Positions 17,531 through 26,842 of a stretch of DNA of 64,000 bases are shown piece by piece. The stretch spans positions 1 through 64,000 of the forward strand of contig JAIPIB010000004.1 of the NCBI GenBank assembly GCA_021734905.1, read 5' to 3'. Positions within the stretch are counted from its first letter, which is position 1. Each line of letters opens with the position of its first letter. Position numbers and translations under genes: made by a program. The stretch comes from Minisyncoccota bacterium (lineage in GTDB: Bacteria; Patescibacteria; Paceibacteria; UBA9973; UBA918). Under the pieces are notes generated by a model, which was not told the DNA's origin, ran no database searches, and saw only the letters and a program-made list of their open reading frames with translations.

Positions 17531-17950
17531 TTAATCAGCAGTAGGATTTTCGAGTTTATGAGCAAGGGCCGTCAATGTGCGTTTTTGAGAAGGAAGAGAA
17601 GCTTCTTCCGAAGGAAGTTGAGGTGAAGATTTTGATGAGATAGTTTGCTCTTGCTCTTTCCTCCAAAAATACAACTTACTCTTGGTTGTATAATTGATAA
17701 AAGATTCTAAAAATATTGAGAAGGGTCGGTTGTTTATGCGATGGAATGCAAGCGACGCAGAAAGAACTCCAAGTGGTACGCCGAACATAACAAAAAATAT
17801 AAACGGAAGACTAATATAGAGCACAATAAGAGTTCCAGCACCGCCAGCGAGATAAATGAACTGACGCCATGTGAGGGGGCCAATGATTTTATCCTCGATC
17901 TCTATAAATTGTGGAACTTCAAATCGCATAGGTTTATTGTACATCATCAC
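17531..17950 (-). CDS. PrgI/VirB3-like membrane protein
   Basis: The segment MRFEVPQFIEIEDKIIGPLT is the PrgI-family N-terminus; the likely start is the ATG at 17929 or 17944. Two membrane helices follow (FIYLAGGAGTLIVLYISLPF; IFFVMFGVPLGVLSASLAF) and then a charged, disordered tail. PrgI is the VirB3 counterpart in Gram-positive conjugation systems and works with VirB4. The gene immediately precedes the VirB4 N-terminal gene (5 bp). Confidence 0.85.
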   Translation of the reverse strand: MMMYNKPMRFEVPQFIEIEDKIIGPLTWRQFIYLAGGAGTLIVLYISLPFIFFVMFGVPLGVLSASLAFHRINNRPFSIFLESFINYTTKSKLYFWRKEQEQTISSKSSPQLPSEEASLPSQKRTLTALAHKLENPTAD

Positions 17951-17982
17951 GGCACCCAGTCATGATGGATGTCTGGATTAAT

Positions 17983-18573
17983 TTATGAACTCTTCTCTTC
18001 AGTATCGTGAGTGGCGGCGCTTGTATTTTCCGTTTTAGTATCAGTGCCCTTGATTTGCTTAGAGTCACTTGCCATTGTCCGATTTGGTGCTAGAGCTTTA
18101 AGTACTTCTTCTCGGGTAAGGGGTTTTGGACCCACTCCCCCACCACCGATTGGGGAACTTTCCCCTTTTGGCCAATGCTCAGTATGCCCACCATTCCCTT
18201 CCGTCACATCTGGAAGTGAAGTATTTTCCTCAAGTTCCTTCTTCCAGAGATATTCAAATGCTTGGAGGTCGTCAATGACTGGAGAAAGGACCAATGTTTC
18301 TATAAGTGTCGCAAGGTGCTCACTTGTTTCAAGTGAGAGAGAGGTGCTTTCTTGGATATGTTGAGTAAGCTCAAAAAGAGGAGAATAGAAAGTGAGGACA
18401 AGCATCACCTCGTTTTCTATTGACTCGTAGAGTGCCACATCCACACTTTCAAATTCAAGGATATCGAGGAGCTCTTTTTTAAAAGATTGTGCAGAGACAA
18501 TGGCATTACACTGTGGGTACTCAAGAAGACGTTTCTTGAGGAGGATTTCAGCTTCTTGGCGTGTTATTTCCAT
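17983..18573 (-). CDS. Conserved T4SS-operon protein, function unknown
   Basis: A 196-aa soluble protein with an alpha-helical N-terminal 110 residues and a Gly/Pro/Lys/Thr-rich disordered C-terminal tail. No family is recognised and there is no signal peptide. It lies between the VirB6-like gene (6 bp) and the PrgI gene, so it is probably a cytoplasmic partner of the secretion machine. Proteins of this layout recur at this position in Patescibacteria as far as I recall; a database search would settle that. Confidence 0.7.
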   Translation of the reverse strand: MEITRQEAEILLKKRLLEYPQCNAIVSAQSFKKELLDILEFESVDVALYESIENEVMLVLTFYSPLFELTQHIQESTSLSLETSEHLATLIETLVLSPVIDDLQAFEYLWKKELEENTSLPDVTEGNGGHTEHWPKGESSPIGGGGVGPKPLTREEVLKALAPNRTMASDSKQIKGTDTKTENTSAATHDTEEKSS

Positions 18574-18578
18574 AATGT

Positions 18579-20672
18579 TTAACTTTTATTTTTAAGCGCA
18601 TCAACAAGGGCATCATTTCGAGCGTCTTCCTTTGTCTTCTTGATCAGCTTGTTAAAAGCCTTTCGTATTGCTTTTCCAGCCGCGTGTTCATGAGACAGAA
18701 GACGCCCAACTGGCCATGTGGATAGGAAGTTGCTTTTTTCAAGAACCGCTGCGTATCCTTCAATACCTTGTGAGGAAATTTCTCGTTTGAGGTTAGTCGC
18801 CTGCTTTTCCATTGTCTCTATAAGACCACGGGCTAGCTTACGTTCTTCAGCATTAGTAATTTTCTTGAAATCATCCCATGATTTCTTAATGTCAGCTCGC
18901 AATTCCTTATACTTGTTCTTCATCTCGTCCGTTTTGCCAAAATTGGTACTACCAAGGACGCGACGTTGCTTTTCTTGTTCATATTTCTGTTTGTTTTCTT
19001 TGATTGTATTTTCGATAGTTCTAATTGCTGTCCTCTGCGCTGCTCGTCCCGGGTCACCCTTAGGAAGGTCGTCAAGTTTTTCTTTAGCCCGCACAAGAGC
19101 AGCTTCGCCTGTTGTGACCAAATCCTTATACCGTGCCACAACTGGATCCGTATCATCAACCTCACCTAAAGATTTAGCAAATTTCATCTCCTTTTCCTCA
19201 ACTTCTTTTTTAACGGTTGTGTACCCGCCCTTCCTCCCATCTCCTATACCAAGTGCCCTTCCGACACCGCCGACATTCCGTGCATCAAATGAAGCGTCTC
19301 CTACAGCACGAGTCCCCTTAAGGGCGCGACGCGCCAAAAAGCCAACAGCACCTCTTTTGCTGGCGGTGTCTTTAAGAGATTCCCTTTCTGATATTTTATG
19401 TGCCCCCCATCCAATCGTTGCTCTTCCAGTACGTGCGGCGAGGCCAGCCGTCGTTGCACCAATCATTTCTTTTGTTTTACCAACCACCATGTCCCCGCCT
19501 TTGATTCCCATTTTTTGTGCAAGTTGGAGAGAGAAGATGAGGAACATGATGACGATAACAAAGTTGAGGATAACGTTGAGGCTTCCACTTCCGGTAAAAG
19601 CATTCACAAATGAGTCGCCCGAACTTATGTTAAGTGCCGCCGTTACTGAGGAAAGGACGGAAATGGAGATAAGGAGAAGGAGTAGGTATGCTGGAGCGAA
19701 GAAGGAGTAGCTTATGAGTTTTCCCCAAAGATTACCCGCCTGCGCTGCTGTTTTTGGAAAAACTGTTGCAGCAAAGAGAATTGGCGAAAAAATCATTATA
19801 AGAATGAGTGCAACAAAACGCACAATGAGAAGAACACCTCCTGCGGCAAGAACAAAGCCAGCTACGACAAGCATTATTGATGCCATGACATAGAACCAGA
19901 GACTGTTGTCAGACGTTAATCTATTGAGAACTTCGGGATTTTTTGGTTGTGTATAAAAAGTAGTGATTCCAAGCTGTTGGGCAAATTTTGAAGAAATGTC
20001 GCTGTCTCTTGTGTCAGAAATTATCGACGTATAAATTTGCGATGCGGTGAGATTTGAGAAATCGATGACAACTTTTGTAAAGAAGAGACTGAAGTTAATA
20101 AGAAGCGCGCCAATAATAATTTTTGAAAGGATAGATTTAAATGAAGAATTTCCAGGGTCAAGGATCGTCCGAATTCCGAGAAAAATGAATCCAAAAATGA
20201 AGGCGAGATTTGCAATATCACGGATAAGTTTCCATATATTGTTTACAGTCTCGCCAAGGGGCGATTTTGTCATTTTGTCACCCATTTTGAAGACCAGTTC
20301 TTCAACAGCTGTTTCAAGGATATTCCCACCGAGCCAAGTAACCATCGCGGCTGTGGAGAGTATAGCAAGACCGAATTTTGCTTCCCATGAGGTAGAGGGA
20401 GCATTTCCTTCAGCCTTCGGAGCCGATGGCTTTGCCTTAGTAGCAGCGGGTGCAGCAGCAGCATTTCTTTTTGCAGCATCGGCAGTTACTTCAGTAGGAT
20501 CCATATCTGCAATTTGTGCAGAGACGCGAGATGTTTGTAGAGAGATTGCCTGAGTGGAATTATTTGATGCAACTGCGAAAAGAGAGACAGACACTGGAGC
20601 AAAAATAATACAAAATACCAAAAACCCTGGAAGGATTTTTTTGAGTATCATGTTGTTTGTATTTTTTGTCAT
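18579..20672 (-). CDS. VirB6/TrbL-like polytopic membrane protein
   Basis: The 697-aa protein has a cleavable or anchoring N-terminus (residues 12-35), an Ala/Lys/Pro linker and a core of about seven membrane helices between residues 90 and 400. This is the layout of VirB6/TrbL inner-membrane channel proteins. A long, charged, coiled-coil-prone cytoplasmic tail follows (residues 430-697). It lies in the VirB4/PrgI operon. A 330-aa antisense ORF here is a compositional shadow. Confidence 0.8.
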   Translation of the reverse strand: MTKNTNNMILKKILPGFLVFCIIFAPVSVSLFAVASNNSTQAISLQTSRVSAQIADMDPTEVTADAAKRNAAAAPAATKAKPSAPKAEGNAPSTSWEAKFGLAILSTAAMVTWLGGNILETAVEELVFKMGDKMTKSPLGETVNNIWKLIRDIANLAFIFGFIFLGIRTILDPGNSSFKSILSKIIIGALLINFSLFFTKVVIDFSNLTASQIYTSIISDTRDSDISSKFAQQLGITTFYTQPKNPEVLNRLTSDNSLWFYVMASIMLVVAGFVLAAGGVLLIVRFVALILIMIFSPILFAATVFPKTAAQAGNLWGKLISYSFFAPAYLLLLLISISVLSSVTAALNISSGDSFVNAFTGSGSLNVILNFVIVIMFLIFSLQLAQKMGIKGGDMVVGKTKEMIGATTAGLAARTGRATIGWGAHKISERESLKDTASKRGAVGFLARRALKGTRAVGDASFDARNVGGVGRALGIGDGRKGGYTTVKKEVEEKEMKFAKSLGEVDDTDPVVARYKDLVTTGEAALVRAKEKLDDLPKGDPGRAAQRTAIRTIENTIKENKQKYEQEKQRRVLGSTNFGKTDEMKNKYKELRADIKKSWDDFKKITNAEERKLARGLIETMEKQATNLKREISSQGIEGYAAVLEKSNFLSTWPVGRLLSHEHAAGKAIRKAFNKLIKKTKEDARNDALVDALKNKS

Positions 20673-20687
20673 GTGTTTGTAGTGGCT

Positions 20688-22133
20688 CTAGAAGTCTACT
20701 TTGCGACAAGCAACGTCAACGGAATTCGTGAAAGTTTGAATTTGTGTACCAATGTCAGGAATAGTGATTCGTTCGAGACGAACGGTATCGGCAGCAGAAT
20801 GTATTTGTCCTGCAGTTCTGTAGGAGTTGAAAATGTTAATTAAATTAAGCTCAGCTTCGGGGATGTTCGTTCCATGGTATTTCGTAAGTAGGCCTGAGGT
20901 AATAGATGCAGATGTTGCACTATTTCTGAGAAGATTGTAATCGTCACGAAGCGTCGTTAGTTTTGCTATGCGAATCGTTGTTGTTGCTGCTTCATTTTGG
21001 GCACCTGACTGGATTGAACTTAATGATGAAGACAGTGCACCAGAATGACATTTCGCTTCTTCCCCATACATACGCACTTTGTAGCCACGAGCATTATTTA
21101 AGGTACTGATGATCTGGTTTTGGAGTGCGAGATACTTCGTCTCGTCAATAATTGGCGTAGCAAAGACATCCTCAGGAGCAGTAGCTGCACTCCGTGGAAT
21201 AGCCTCAGCAGACATTCGATCAAAGTAATTACCAGAGCCATTTTGGGAGTTGGTAAGTCCAAGGAGCCCTCCAGCTCCTGAGAGAACTGTTCCTGCAAGT
21301 TGAGAGAAGAGTGCTCCAACAAGTTCGTTCATTTCGTCTGCGACTTCAAGTCTCCGTCCGGGGCTTCCAATAGCATCGTTGAGGGTGTTTTGAATAATAT
21401 TTCCTGGGGTGGTAATGTTCCCTTTTTCATCTTTGAAAGAGAGGAATCCTTGGCCAAAATCAAGAAGCTTTACCTCGCGACCTTGGGCATTACGAATGCT
21501 GAGAGCTAGCGCGGTCTGTGCCTCAAGTACAGCACCATACGGATTGTTTTGTGGAGTGAGTGTCATACTTCGCCATCCATCCCATCCTCCAGCAGCAAAG
21601 TCACCATTAACAAAAGCGTCGACATTTTTGACGACATCACTAAGTCGACATTGGGTAGTGTAAGTTCGACTCTTTCTATATTGAAGATCAACGGCAAATT
21701 GAACATTGAGCTTAAAGGGCGAACAGAGTCCTGCAAGATTTGATCCATAGATGAAATCTCCTGCAATTTTGTCTGCTATATCAGTAAGGAATCCCTCAAG
21801 ATCAGTTATGAACGCAGGACTTCCCTTGAAACCAGAATTCACCCACTGTGTTGTGCTCCGTATCATTTCTTTAAGCATGATATTGATTAGCGCCCATGCA
21901 ATCATGTCAAATGTAAACTCTTTAAGTACGATAGCGTCAGTAGCTTGGCTTGTAAGTTTAAGTATTGTTTGTCCAACAACAGTTTCTACAATGTGCGCTG
22001 GGTCAATAACGACTTCCCAGGCCTCAACTTTATTAAGTGAAAACGTCTGAGAAACCGGAGAAAAAACAAAACTACAGACGAGAAGTAGTGTCGTGCATGA
22101 AAAGAATAATTTTTTATACGGAATTTTTTTCAT
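20688..22133 (-). CDS. Exported T4SS-operon protein, VirB5-position
   Basis: A signal peptide (LLLVCSFVFSPVSQTFSL) opens this 481-aa protein. The segment DMIAWALINIMLKEMIRSTTQW and the phrase GSPAFITDLEGFL form a distinctive helical core I associate with a conserved Patescibacteria family. The C-terminal half is helical and cysteines are scattered. Function is unknown. It overlaps the upstream gene by 4 bp (ATGA), showing translational coupling, and may play the exported VirB5-like role. Confidence 0.78.
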   Translation of the reverse strand: MKKIPYKKLFFSCTTLLLVCSFVFSPVSQTFSLNKVEAWEVVIDPAHIVETVVGQTILKLTSQATDAIVLKEFTFDMIAWALINIMLKEMIRSTTQWVNSGFKGSPAFITDLEGFLTDIADKIAGDFIYGSNLAGLCSPFKLNVQFAVDLQYRKSRTYTTQCRLSDVVKNVDAFVNGDFAAGGWDGWRSMTLTPQNNPYGAVLEAQTALALSIRNAQGREVKLLDFGQGFLSFKDEKGNITTPGNIIQNTLNDAIGSPGRRLEVADEMNELVGALFSQLAGTVLSGAGGLLGLTNSQNGSGNYFDRMSAEAIPRSAATAPEDVFATPIIDETKYLALQNQIISTLNNARGYKVRMYGEEAKCHSGALSSSLSSIQSGAQNEAATTTIRIAKLTTLRDDYNLLRNSATSASITSGLLTKYHGTNIPEAELNLINIFNSYRTAGQIHSAADTVRLERITIPDIGTQIQTFTNSVDVACRKVDF

Positions 22134-23017
22134 GGTGTGTCAAAAAGGTAAAAAGCTGCCCCCGGCTCGTCATTCGTATAAGCAACCCCCTGCGCGGTGA
22201 GAGCGGAGCCAATTGTTTGAAGGGCAAAGAAAAGTGACTGTGTATCATCTTCATAACCACGTACACGCGCCAATGAATAGAGTGGGTCAGTAAACGAAAC
22301 TTGCATTGCACCGATGTCGGTTAGGATTGATTCATATGCATTCACGAGATCGAGATGCATGAGTGCAAGACTTACAGGTACCTGCATCGCAAGTGTGTCC
22401 CTAATAATGTTGGTATAAGCTTGATAGATTGGAGTAAGTGCATCAAGCTCTCTTGAATCATTTGTTTCAAGTGCCCGCTGGAGTATAAGTGCTTCATTTT
22501 CATTATTGATTGAATATCTCAGTATTATCTCAGTGACTTGATTACCATAATCTCGAATTGCTTCAGGCGAATCAGGAATAAGTGCGAGCTCAAGTCTTGT
22601 GTGTCGCACGCTGAGGGTGTTTTGGTCGATGGCATCAACAGCTTTTCCAACAAATGCAGAAGGATCACTAAAATCAACACCTTGCATTTTACCCGTCAGG
22701 TAATCCTGGAAAAAAGCTTCTGAAAATTTACCGGTAAGTGTTGTTGGAGATTGGTACTCATCGTCTCCATAAACTGGAATCGTTGAAGATGGGGTGATAA
22801 TGGTATCAAAAGCCTTTGCCTCAAGAGCTTTTTGCCAATCTTGGACGCCGTCGCCGTCGCTATCTTTTGCGTCAATAAGAGTACGTGTCGAAGGTGGGGC
22901 AGCAACTACTGATCCTTGCAATGAGGCTTCGTTCGAAGTGTTCCCCACATACAAAGCACTAAGGATTACTACAATCCCTACCGCGAGCGCACCTCCTATA
23001 CTAATGATGCCTTTCAC
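22130..23017 (-). CDS. Membrane-anchored protein with one calcium-loop motif
   Basis: The 295-aa protein has one N-terminal anchor (residues 5-25). At about residues 52-61 comes DSDGDGVQDWQ, a thrombospondin type 3/EF-hand-like calcium loop. The rest is helical with no enzyme motif. It is the first gene of the long minus-strand operon and overlaps the next gene by 4 bp. A surface-exposed scaffold or assembly role is inferred from position. Confidence 0.75.
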   Translation of the reverse strand: MKGIISIGGALAVGIVVILSALYVGNTSNEASLQGSVVAAPPSTRTLIDAKDSDGDGVQDWQKALEAKAFDTIITPSSTIPVYGDDEYQSPTTLTGKFSEAFFQDYLTGKMQGVDFSDPSAFVGKAVDAIDQNTLSVRHTRLELALIPDSPEAIRDYGNQVTEIILRYSINNENEALILQRALETNDSRELDALTPIYQAYTNIIRDTLAMQVPVSLALMHLDLVNAYESILTDIGAMQVSFTDPLYSLARVRGYEDDTQSLFFALQTIGSALTAQGVAYTNDEPGAAFYLFDTP

Positions 23018-23182
23018 ATGAAATGCTTACTTATAAAGTATACCAATTACATACGTAAACTGTTGGTAGTTTATGTATAAACTGTGGTTAACTCACTAAG
23101 TTTTTGTGTATTGTGTGTGGAAAAAAATTATCAAAAATAAAGCCTCTTGGAGGAGAAAGTTGGCAGGTTTTTTTCGGTATAA

Positions 23183-24025
23183 TTATCGTGGTATTTTTGT
23201 TTTCTCTAGAATTTTCTTACAGAGATTAATCCAGATAGGCAAAGCCAGGTCCTCTCCCCTGACCTTCAAAGAAATATTGAGTGTGGAAAAGATGTGAATA
23301 AGTGAGCCCCTATCGAGGATTATCAGTAAATTCCCTATAAGTTGCTTCCTTTTTGACTTAAATCCTTCGTGAAGAATAGCGAAAAAATCTTCTTGGGTAA
23401 TCCCCTCAAGGCGGTCCTTAGAAATGTCTGAAATAGCGATAATCGCTGAGTCAATTTTAGGTTGAGGAGTGAAATTCCCCCTCCCAACCGTTTTTACATA
23501 CTTTGGCTCACCAAAAACCTTAACAGAAAGAGAAAGGAGGGACTCTTTTTTATCTCTCACGATACGCACAGCGACCTCTTTCTGTACTAAAAAAACCAAG
23601 GTTGCGGGTTGTATATTGTGTTCTAGAAAAAAACGGAAAAGAAAACCAGATAGGTAATAGGGGATGTTGGCGATTATCTTGTAGGCGCGAGGCCGAAGGC
23701 CGAGCGCTTCCAAATCTACCTCACGAATATCTCTATCCACAATAACTAGCTTTTTAGCCGTTATTTCAGCAAAAAATGTTGTGTTAAGGGCCTCTATAGC
23801 ACGATGATCAGTTTCTATCGCTACCACTTTCGCCCCTCGTTCAAGGAGCTCTCGAGTGAGAGCTCCTGTTCCCGGTCCGATTTCAAGCACAATATCCGCC
23901 TCCATCACCTCGCCTGCATCTGCCATCGCTCGAGGAATCCCTGCATTATTAAGAAAATTCTGCCCCAATGATTTTTTCGCATCGATTTTAGTTAGATTTT
24001 CATGCATAGAGACAAGTATAGGCAC
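23183..24025 (-). CDS. rsmA: 16S rRNA (adenine1518/1519-N6)-dimethyltransferase
   Basis: RsmA/KsgA dimethylates two adjacent adenines near the 3' end of 16S rRNA during small-subunit maturation. The protein has the family start KKSLGQNFL, the SAM-binding VLEIGPGTGALTREL motif (about residues 46-60) and the catalytic ANIPYYLSG motif (about 118-126). At 280 aa it has normal length. An alternative start is the ATG at 24007 (MHENLTKID). It is divergent from the TrpR-like gene. Confidence 0.95.
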   Translation of the reverse strand: MPILVSMHENLTKIDAKKSLGQNFLNNAGIPRAMADAGEVMEADIVLEIGPGTGALTRELLERGAKVVAIETDHRAIEALNTTFFAEITAKKLVIVDRDIREVDLEALGLRPRAYKIIANIPYYLSGFLFRFFLEHNIQPATLVFLVQKEVAVRIVRDKKESLLSLSVKVFGEPKYVKTVGRGNFTPQPKIDSAIIAISDISKDRLEGITQEDFFAILHEGFKSKRKQLIGNLLIILDRGSLIHIFSTLNISLKVRGEDLALPIWINLCKKILEKTKIPR

Positions 24026-24082
24026 GCATTCTTAAAAAGCAAAGGAATTCAATGCTTGTCTTGTCACAAATTGACATGCTAA

Positions 24083-24106
24083 TATATAGCGATTAATCGC
24101 TATATA
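24083..24106. promoter_or_regulatory. 24-nt palindrome, likely operator of the TrpR-like gene
   Basis: A perfect palindrome (half-site tatatagcgatt) ends 10 bases before the ATG at 24117 and overlaps TATATA, the likely -10. A TTGACA at 24071-24076 may be a -35, though the spacing to TATATA is long. The core AGCGATTAATCGCT is echoed by the terminator hairpin at the gene's end. Autoregulation is inferred. Confidence 0.6.
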
Positions 24107-24116
24107 AGTTTTGCAT

Positions 24117-24524
24117 ATGACTCGCATTTCAAAAGAAACACTTGATCCAAAAGTGCAGAAGCAACTTTTTTCTCAGTTCAGTGGACTACTCATGGCGAAA
24201 AACAAAAAAGCTCTCGGAGAAATACTCAGGTCTTTGTTCACTGATGCGGAGATAGTTATGCTTACAAAACGTCTAGCAGTTATCTACTTGCTCATTGAAG
24301 GATATTCTTCGTATGCAATTTCCAAGCAGCTTCTTGTTAGTGATTCTACCGTTAGGAACCTTAAAAGACAGCTTGAAGTAGGAAGATTTGATGCAATGAC
24401 AGCAAGCCTGAGAAACAAAAAATTTAATAAGGAAGAATTTTGGAAGACGGTCGACCTCCTTCTTAGAGCAGGATTACCACCACGAGGAAAAGGAAGGTGG
24501 AAATGGCTTTATGAGGGTCAGTAA
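24117..24524 (+). CDS. TrpR-superfamily (YerC/YecD-like) transcription regulator
   Basis: The 135-aa protein from the ATG at 24117 (MTRISKETLDPK) contains the TrpR-like helix-turn-helix. FTDAEIVMLTKRLAVIYLLIEGYSSY is followed by AISKQLLVSDSTVRNLKRQL. YerC/TrpR proteins are small dimeric DNA-binding regulators; no tryptophan genes are nearby, so the effector is unknown. A 24-nt palindrome lies in its promoter. The upstream TTG at 24111 is less likely to be the start. Confidence 0.85.
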   Translation: MTRISKETLDPKVQKQLFSQFSGLLMAKNKKALGEILRSLFTDAEIVMLTKRLAVIYLLIEGYSSYAISKQLLVSDSTVRNLKRQLEVGRFDAMTASLRNKKFNKEEFWKTVDLLLRAGLPPRGKGRWKWLYEGQ

Positions 24525-24544
24525 TGCTGTTTAAAAAAAGCCCC

Positions 24545-24574
24545 CACACTATCGCGATAAATCGCGATAGTGTG
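24545..24574. terminator. Bidirectional terminator with operator-like core
   Basis: A 14-bp stem (cacactatcgcgat / atcgcgatagtgtg) is flanked by A and T runs and separates the convergent TrpR-like and pcrA genes. Its core tatcgcgat...atcgcgata closely resembles the promoter palindrome at 24083-24106. Confidence 0.85.
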
Positions 24575-24589
24575 AGGACTTTTTTAAAC

Positions 24590-26524
24590 CTAGTCAAGGT
24601 AAACGGTACGTTCGTATCCTGATTCCGTGGGGTTCTCACTTTCAATGAGATCGCTTCGAATGTCACTAAGAAATGACGATGGAGAGTTAATGCGCTGACT
24701 TCCAAAAATAGTTCGAATGTGTGCATAGGAAAGAAATATTTTTTTCTTTGCTCGGGTAAGAGCAACATAAAAGAGGCGTCGTTCTTCTTCATTATCAATC
24801 CGTTCATCACCAAGTCGTTCATGGGGAAATAGCCCTTCTTCCAGTCCAGTAATAAACACGTATGGAAATTCGAGTCCTTTAGCAGAGTGAATTGTCATGA
24901 GACGGACCGCATCAAACTCTTCTTTCTCTTTGAGTTCATCCTGATCACTTCCAAGTGCTGCATCCTCAAGGAGGTGTTCAATTGCAACAAGAGGTTCCTC
25001 CTCATGGTATTTTGTTCCAAGGGAAACAAGCTCACGAATATTTTCAAGACGTTCAAGCCCCTCCTCTCCGTCGTGTTTGTAGCCCTCTTCTATGCCAGTA
25101 TGTCTCATGATAAACGTCAATGTCTCATGCACAGGATGCTCACCTGCAAACGTAGCAATTTCCTCAACAAGGCGATTAAAAGAATCAACTTTTTCTCGAG
25201 TCTTCGCAGGTAGTTCAGCAGTTCTCCCTTCAACAACTTTGAGAAGGGTTACTTTTCCGATGCCTCGTGGTGGAGTGTTAATAATGCGAACGAGGTCGTT
25301 TGTACTACTTGGGTTGAGTGCATACCGCAAAAAAGAGAGGATGTTTTTAATTTCTTTTCTCTCGAAAAATTTTGTTCCAAGCATTTGATAAGGGACGTCG
25401 TAGTTGATGAAGGCTTCTTCAAGAGCGCGAGATTGGAAGTTTGTACGGAAGAGAACCGCAATTTCTGAAGGAGATACGTCATTTTTTACTAAGTCTTTTG
25501 CGGTAAGTGCCACATATTCCGCCTCCTCTTGTCCACCCATTGCCGCGTAGAGAAGAATTTTTTCTCCGACGTGATTGTTTGTAAAAACTTTTTTTGGTGG
25601 GCGGTTGAAGTTTTTTTCGATGATGTCATTAGAAGCTTCAATGATGGTTTGTGTAGAACGATAATTTTCTTCGAGCATAATAATTTTTGCCTCAGGAAAA
25701 TGACGCTCAAATTGTAAAATATTTTTTATGTCCGCACCGCGCCATGAATAAATATTTTGATCGACATCGCCAACGACACAGAGGTTTGCTTTATCGCCTA
25801 CAATGAGCCGAGCGATCTCATACTGCACACGATTTGTATCTTGGTACTCATCTATGTGTACATGGGTGTATCGCATCCTATATTTTTCCAAGATCGAAGG
25901 ATGACTTTTGAGCATGGAGAGCGTCTTCGCAAGAAGATCATCAAAATCGAGAGCATGTTCTTCTCGTAGAATATCCTCATAGTGTTTCCAGACATCACCT
26001 GCAACACGGTCAGGATAGGTCTTTGCATCTCCAGCAAATTCTGATTGAGGAACCGCATCACCCTTTGCTCGAGAAATGATACTCAGCATTTTTCGAGGTT
26101 CAAATTGTTTTGGGTCAAACCCTGCACGAGTGAGGGCTTTTTTAATGGCGCTCGTCGAGTCACTTCTGTCGTAAATTGTAAATTGTTTTCGAAGTCCAAA
26201 TACCTCATGGTCTTCACGGAGCATACGAACGCCGAGTGCGTGGAATGTTGTGACGGTTGGAGACGAGTCAATCCCCGCTCGCATGGTTCCGGTAAAAGTG
26301 TGAAGTAAGTGAGTGACCCGTTCACGCATTTCTTTTGCTGCCTTGTTTGTAAAGGTAACCGCAAGGATCTTCTCAGGAGAAGTTCCTTCAAGAATAAGGT
26401 TAATGATACGGTGTGTAATGACACGAGTCTTCCCTGAACCAGCACCCGCAAGGACAAGTAAAGGGCCGGCCGTTGTTAAGACGGCATTTTTTTGAGCATC
26501 GTTTAATCCTTCGAGGTGATTCAT
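24590..26524 (-). CDS. pcrA: UvrD/PcrA-type DNA helicase
   Basis: A superfamily 1A 3'-5' helicase acting in repair and replication restart. Motifs in order are AGAGSGKT (Walker A, about residues 27-34), DEYQDTNRVQYE, VGDVDQNIYSWRGAD, LEENYRST, MTIHSAKGLEFPYVF, and YVALTRAKKKIFL near the C-terminus. The 644-aa protein ends soon after the last motif, so it lacks the long C-terminal tail of many UvrD/PcrA proteins. It is convergent with the TrpR-like gene. Confidence 0.95.
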   Translation of the reverse strand: MNHLEGLNDAQKNAVLTTAGPLLVLAGAGSGKTRVITHRIINLILEGTSPEKILAVTFTNKAAKEMRERVTHLLHTFTGTMRAGIDSSPTVTTFHALGVRMLREDHEVFGLRKQFTIYDRSDSTSAIKKALTRAGFDPKQFEPRKMLSIISRAKGDAVPQSEFAGDAKTYPDRVAGDVWKHYEDILREEHALDFDDLLAKTLSMLKSHPSILEKYRMRYTHVHIDEYQDTNRVQYEIARLIVGDKANLCVVGDVDQNIYSWRGADIKNILQFERHFPEAKIIMLEENYRSTQTIIEASNDIIEKNFNRPPKKVFTNNHVGEKILLYAAMGGQEEAEYVALTAKDLVKNDVSPSEIAVLFRTNFQSRALEEAFINYDVPYQMLGTKFFERKEIKNILSFLRYALNPSSTNDLVRIINTPPRGIGKVTLLKVVEGRTAELPAKTREKVDSFNRLVEEIATFAGEHPVHETLTFIMRHTGIEEGYKHDGEEGLERLENIRELVSLGTKYHEEEPLVAIEHLLEDAALGSDQDELKEKEEFDAVRLMTIHSAKGLEFPYVFITGLEEGLFPHERLGDERIDNEEERRLFYVALTRAKKKIFLSYAHIRTIFGSQRINSPSSFLSDIRSDLIESENPTESGYERTVYLD

Positions 26525-26842
26525 GAGTAATTTTTAGTTTCTCGGGATCAACTATAGCACAGGAGACAGACCGACTCTTTTTAAGAAGAGAAATAACATG
26601 AAAATATTACACAACAAATTTTTACATTCACAAATAGCCTAAATATGGCTGGCTGCATGAGTGAAATGACCCTTTTTATCTGACTGTGGACAATGTGATT
26701 TGGCAAGGTTGCCCCATTTTTTCACTCAGATATCATAGTAGTGTGCTCGTGTAAGGCACCAATGGAGCGTTTCAAGAACCGCTTTTTTTGTTTCAGAAAA
26801 TACCGTAATGGTTGTGTGGCGGAGAGTCCATAAAATACGCAT

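Noticed and set aside
18718..19710. 330-aa plus-strand ORF opposite the VirB6-like gene
   Set aside because: It is Ser/Arg-rich without domains and lies wholly antisense to a well-supported membrane protein; an artefact of that gene's composition.
11374..23017. Conjugative element
   Set aside because: No relaxase, coupling protein, oriT or integrase is present; the operon sits among housekeeping genes.
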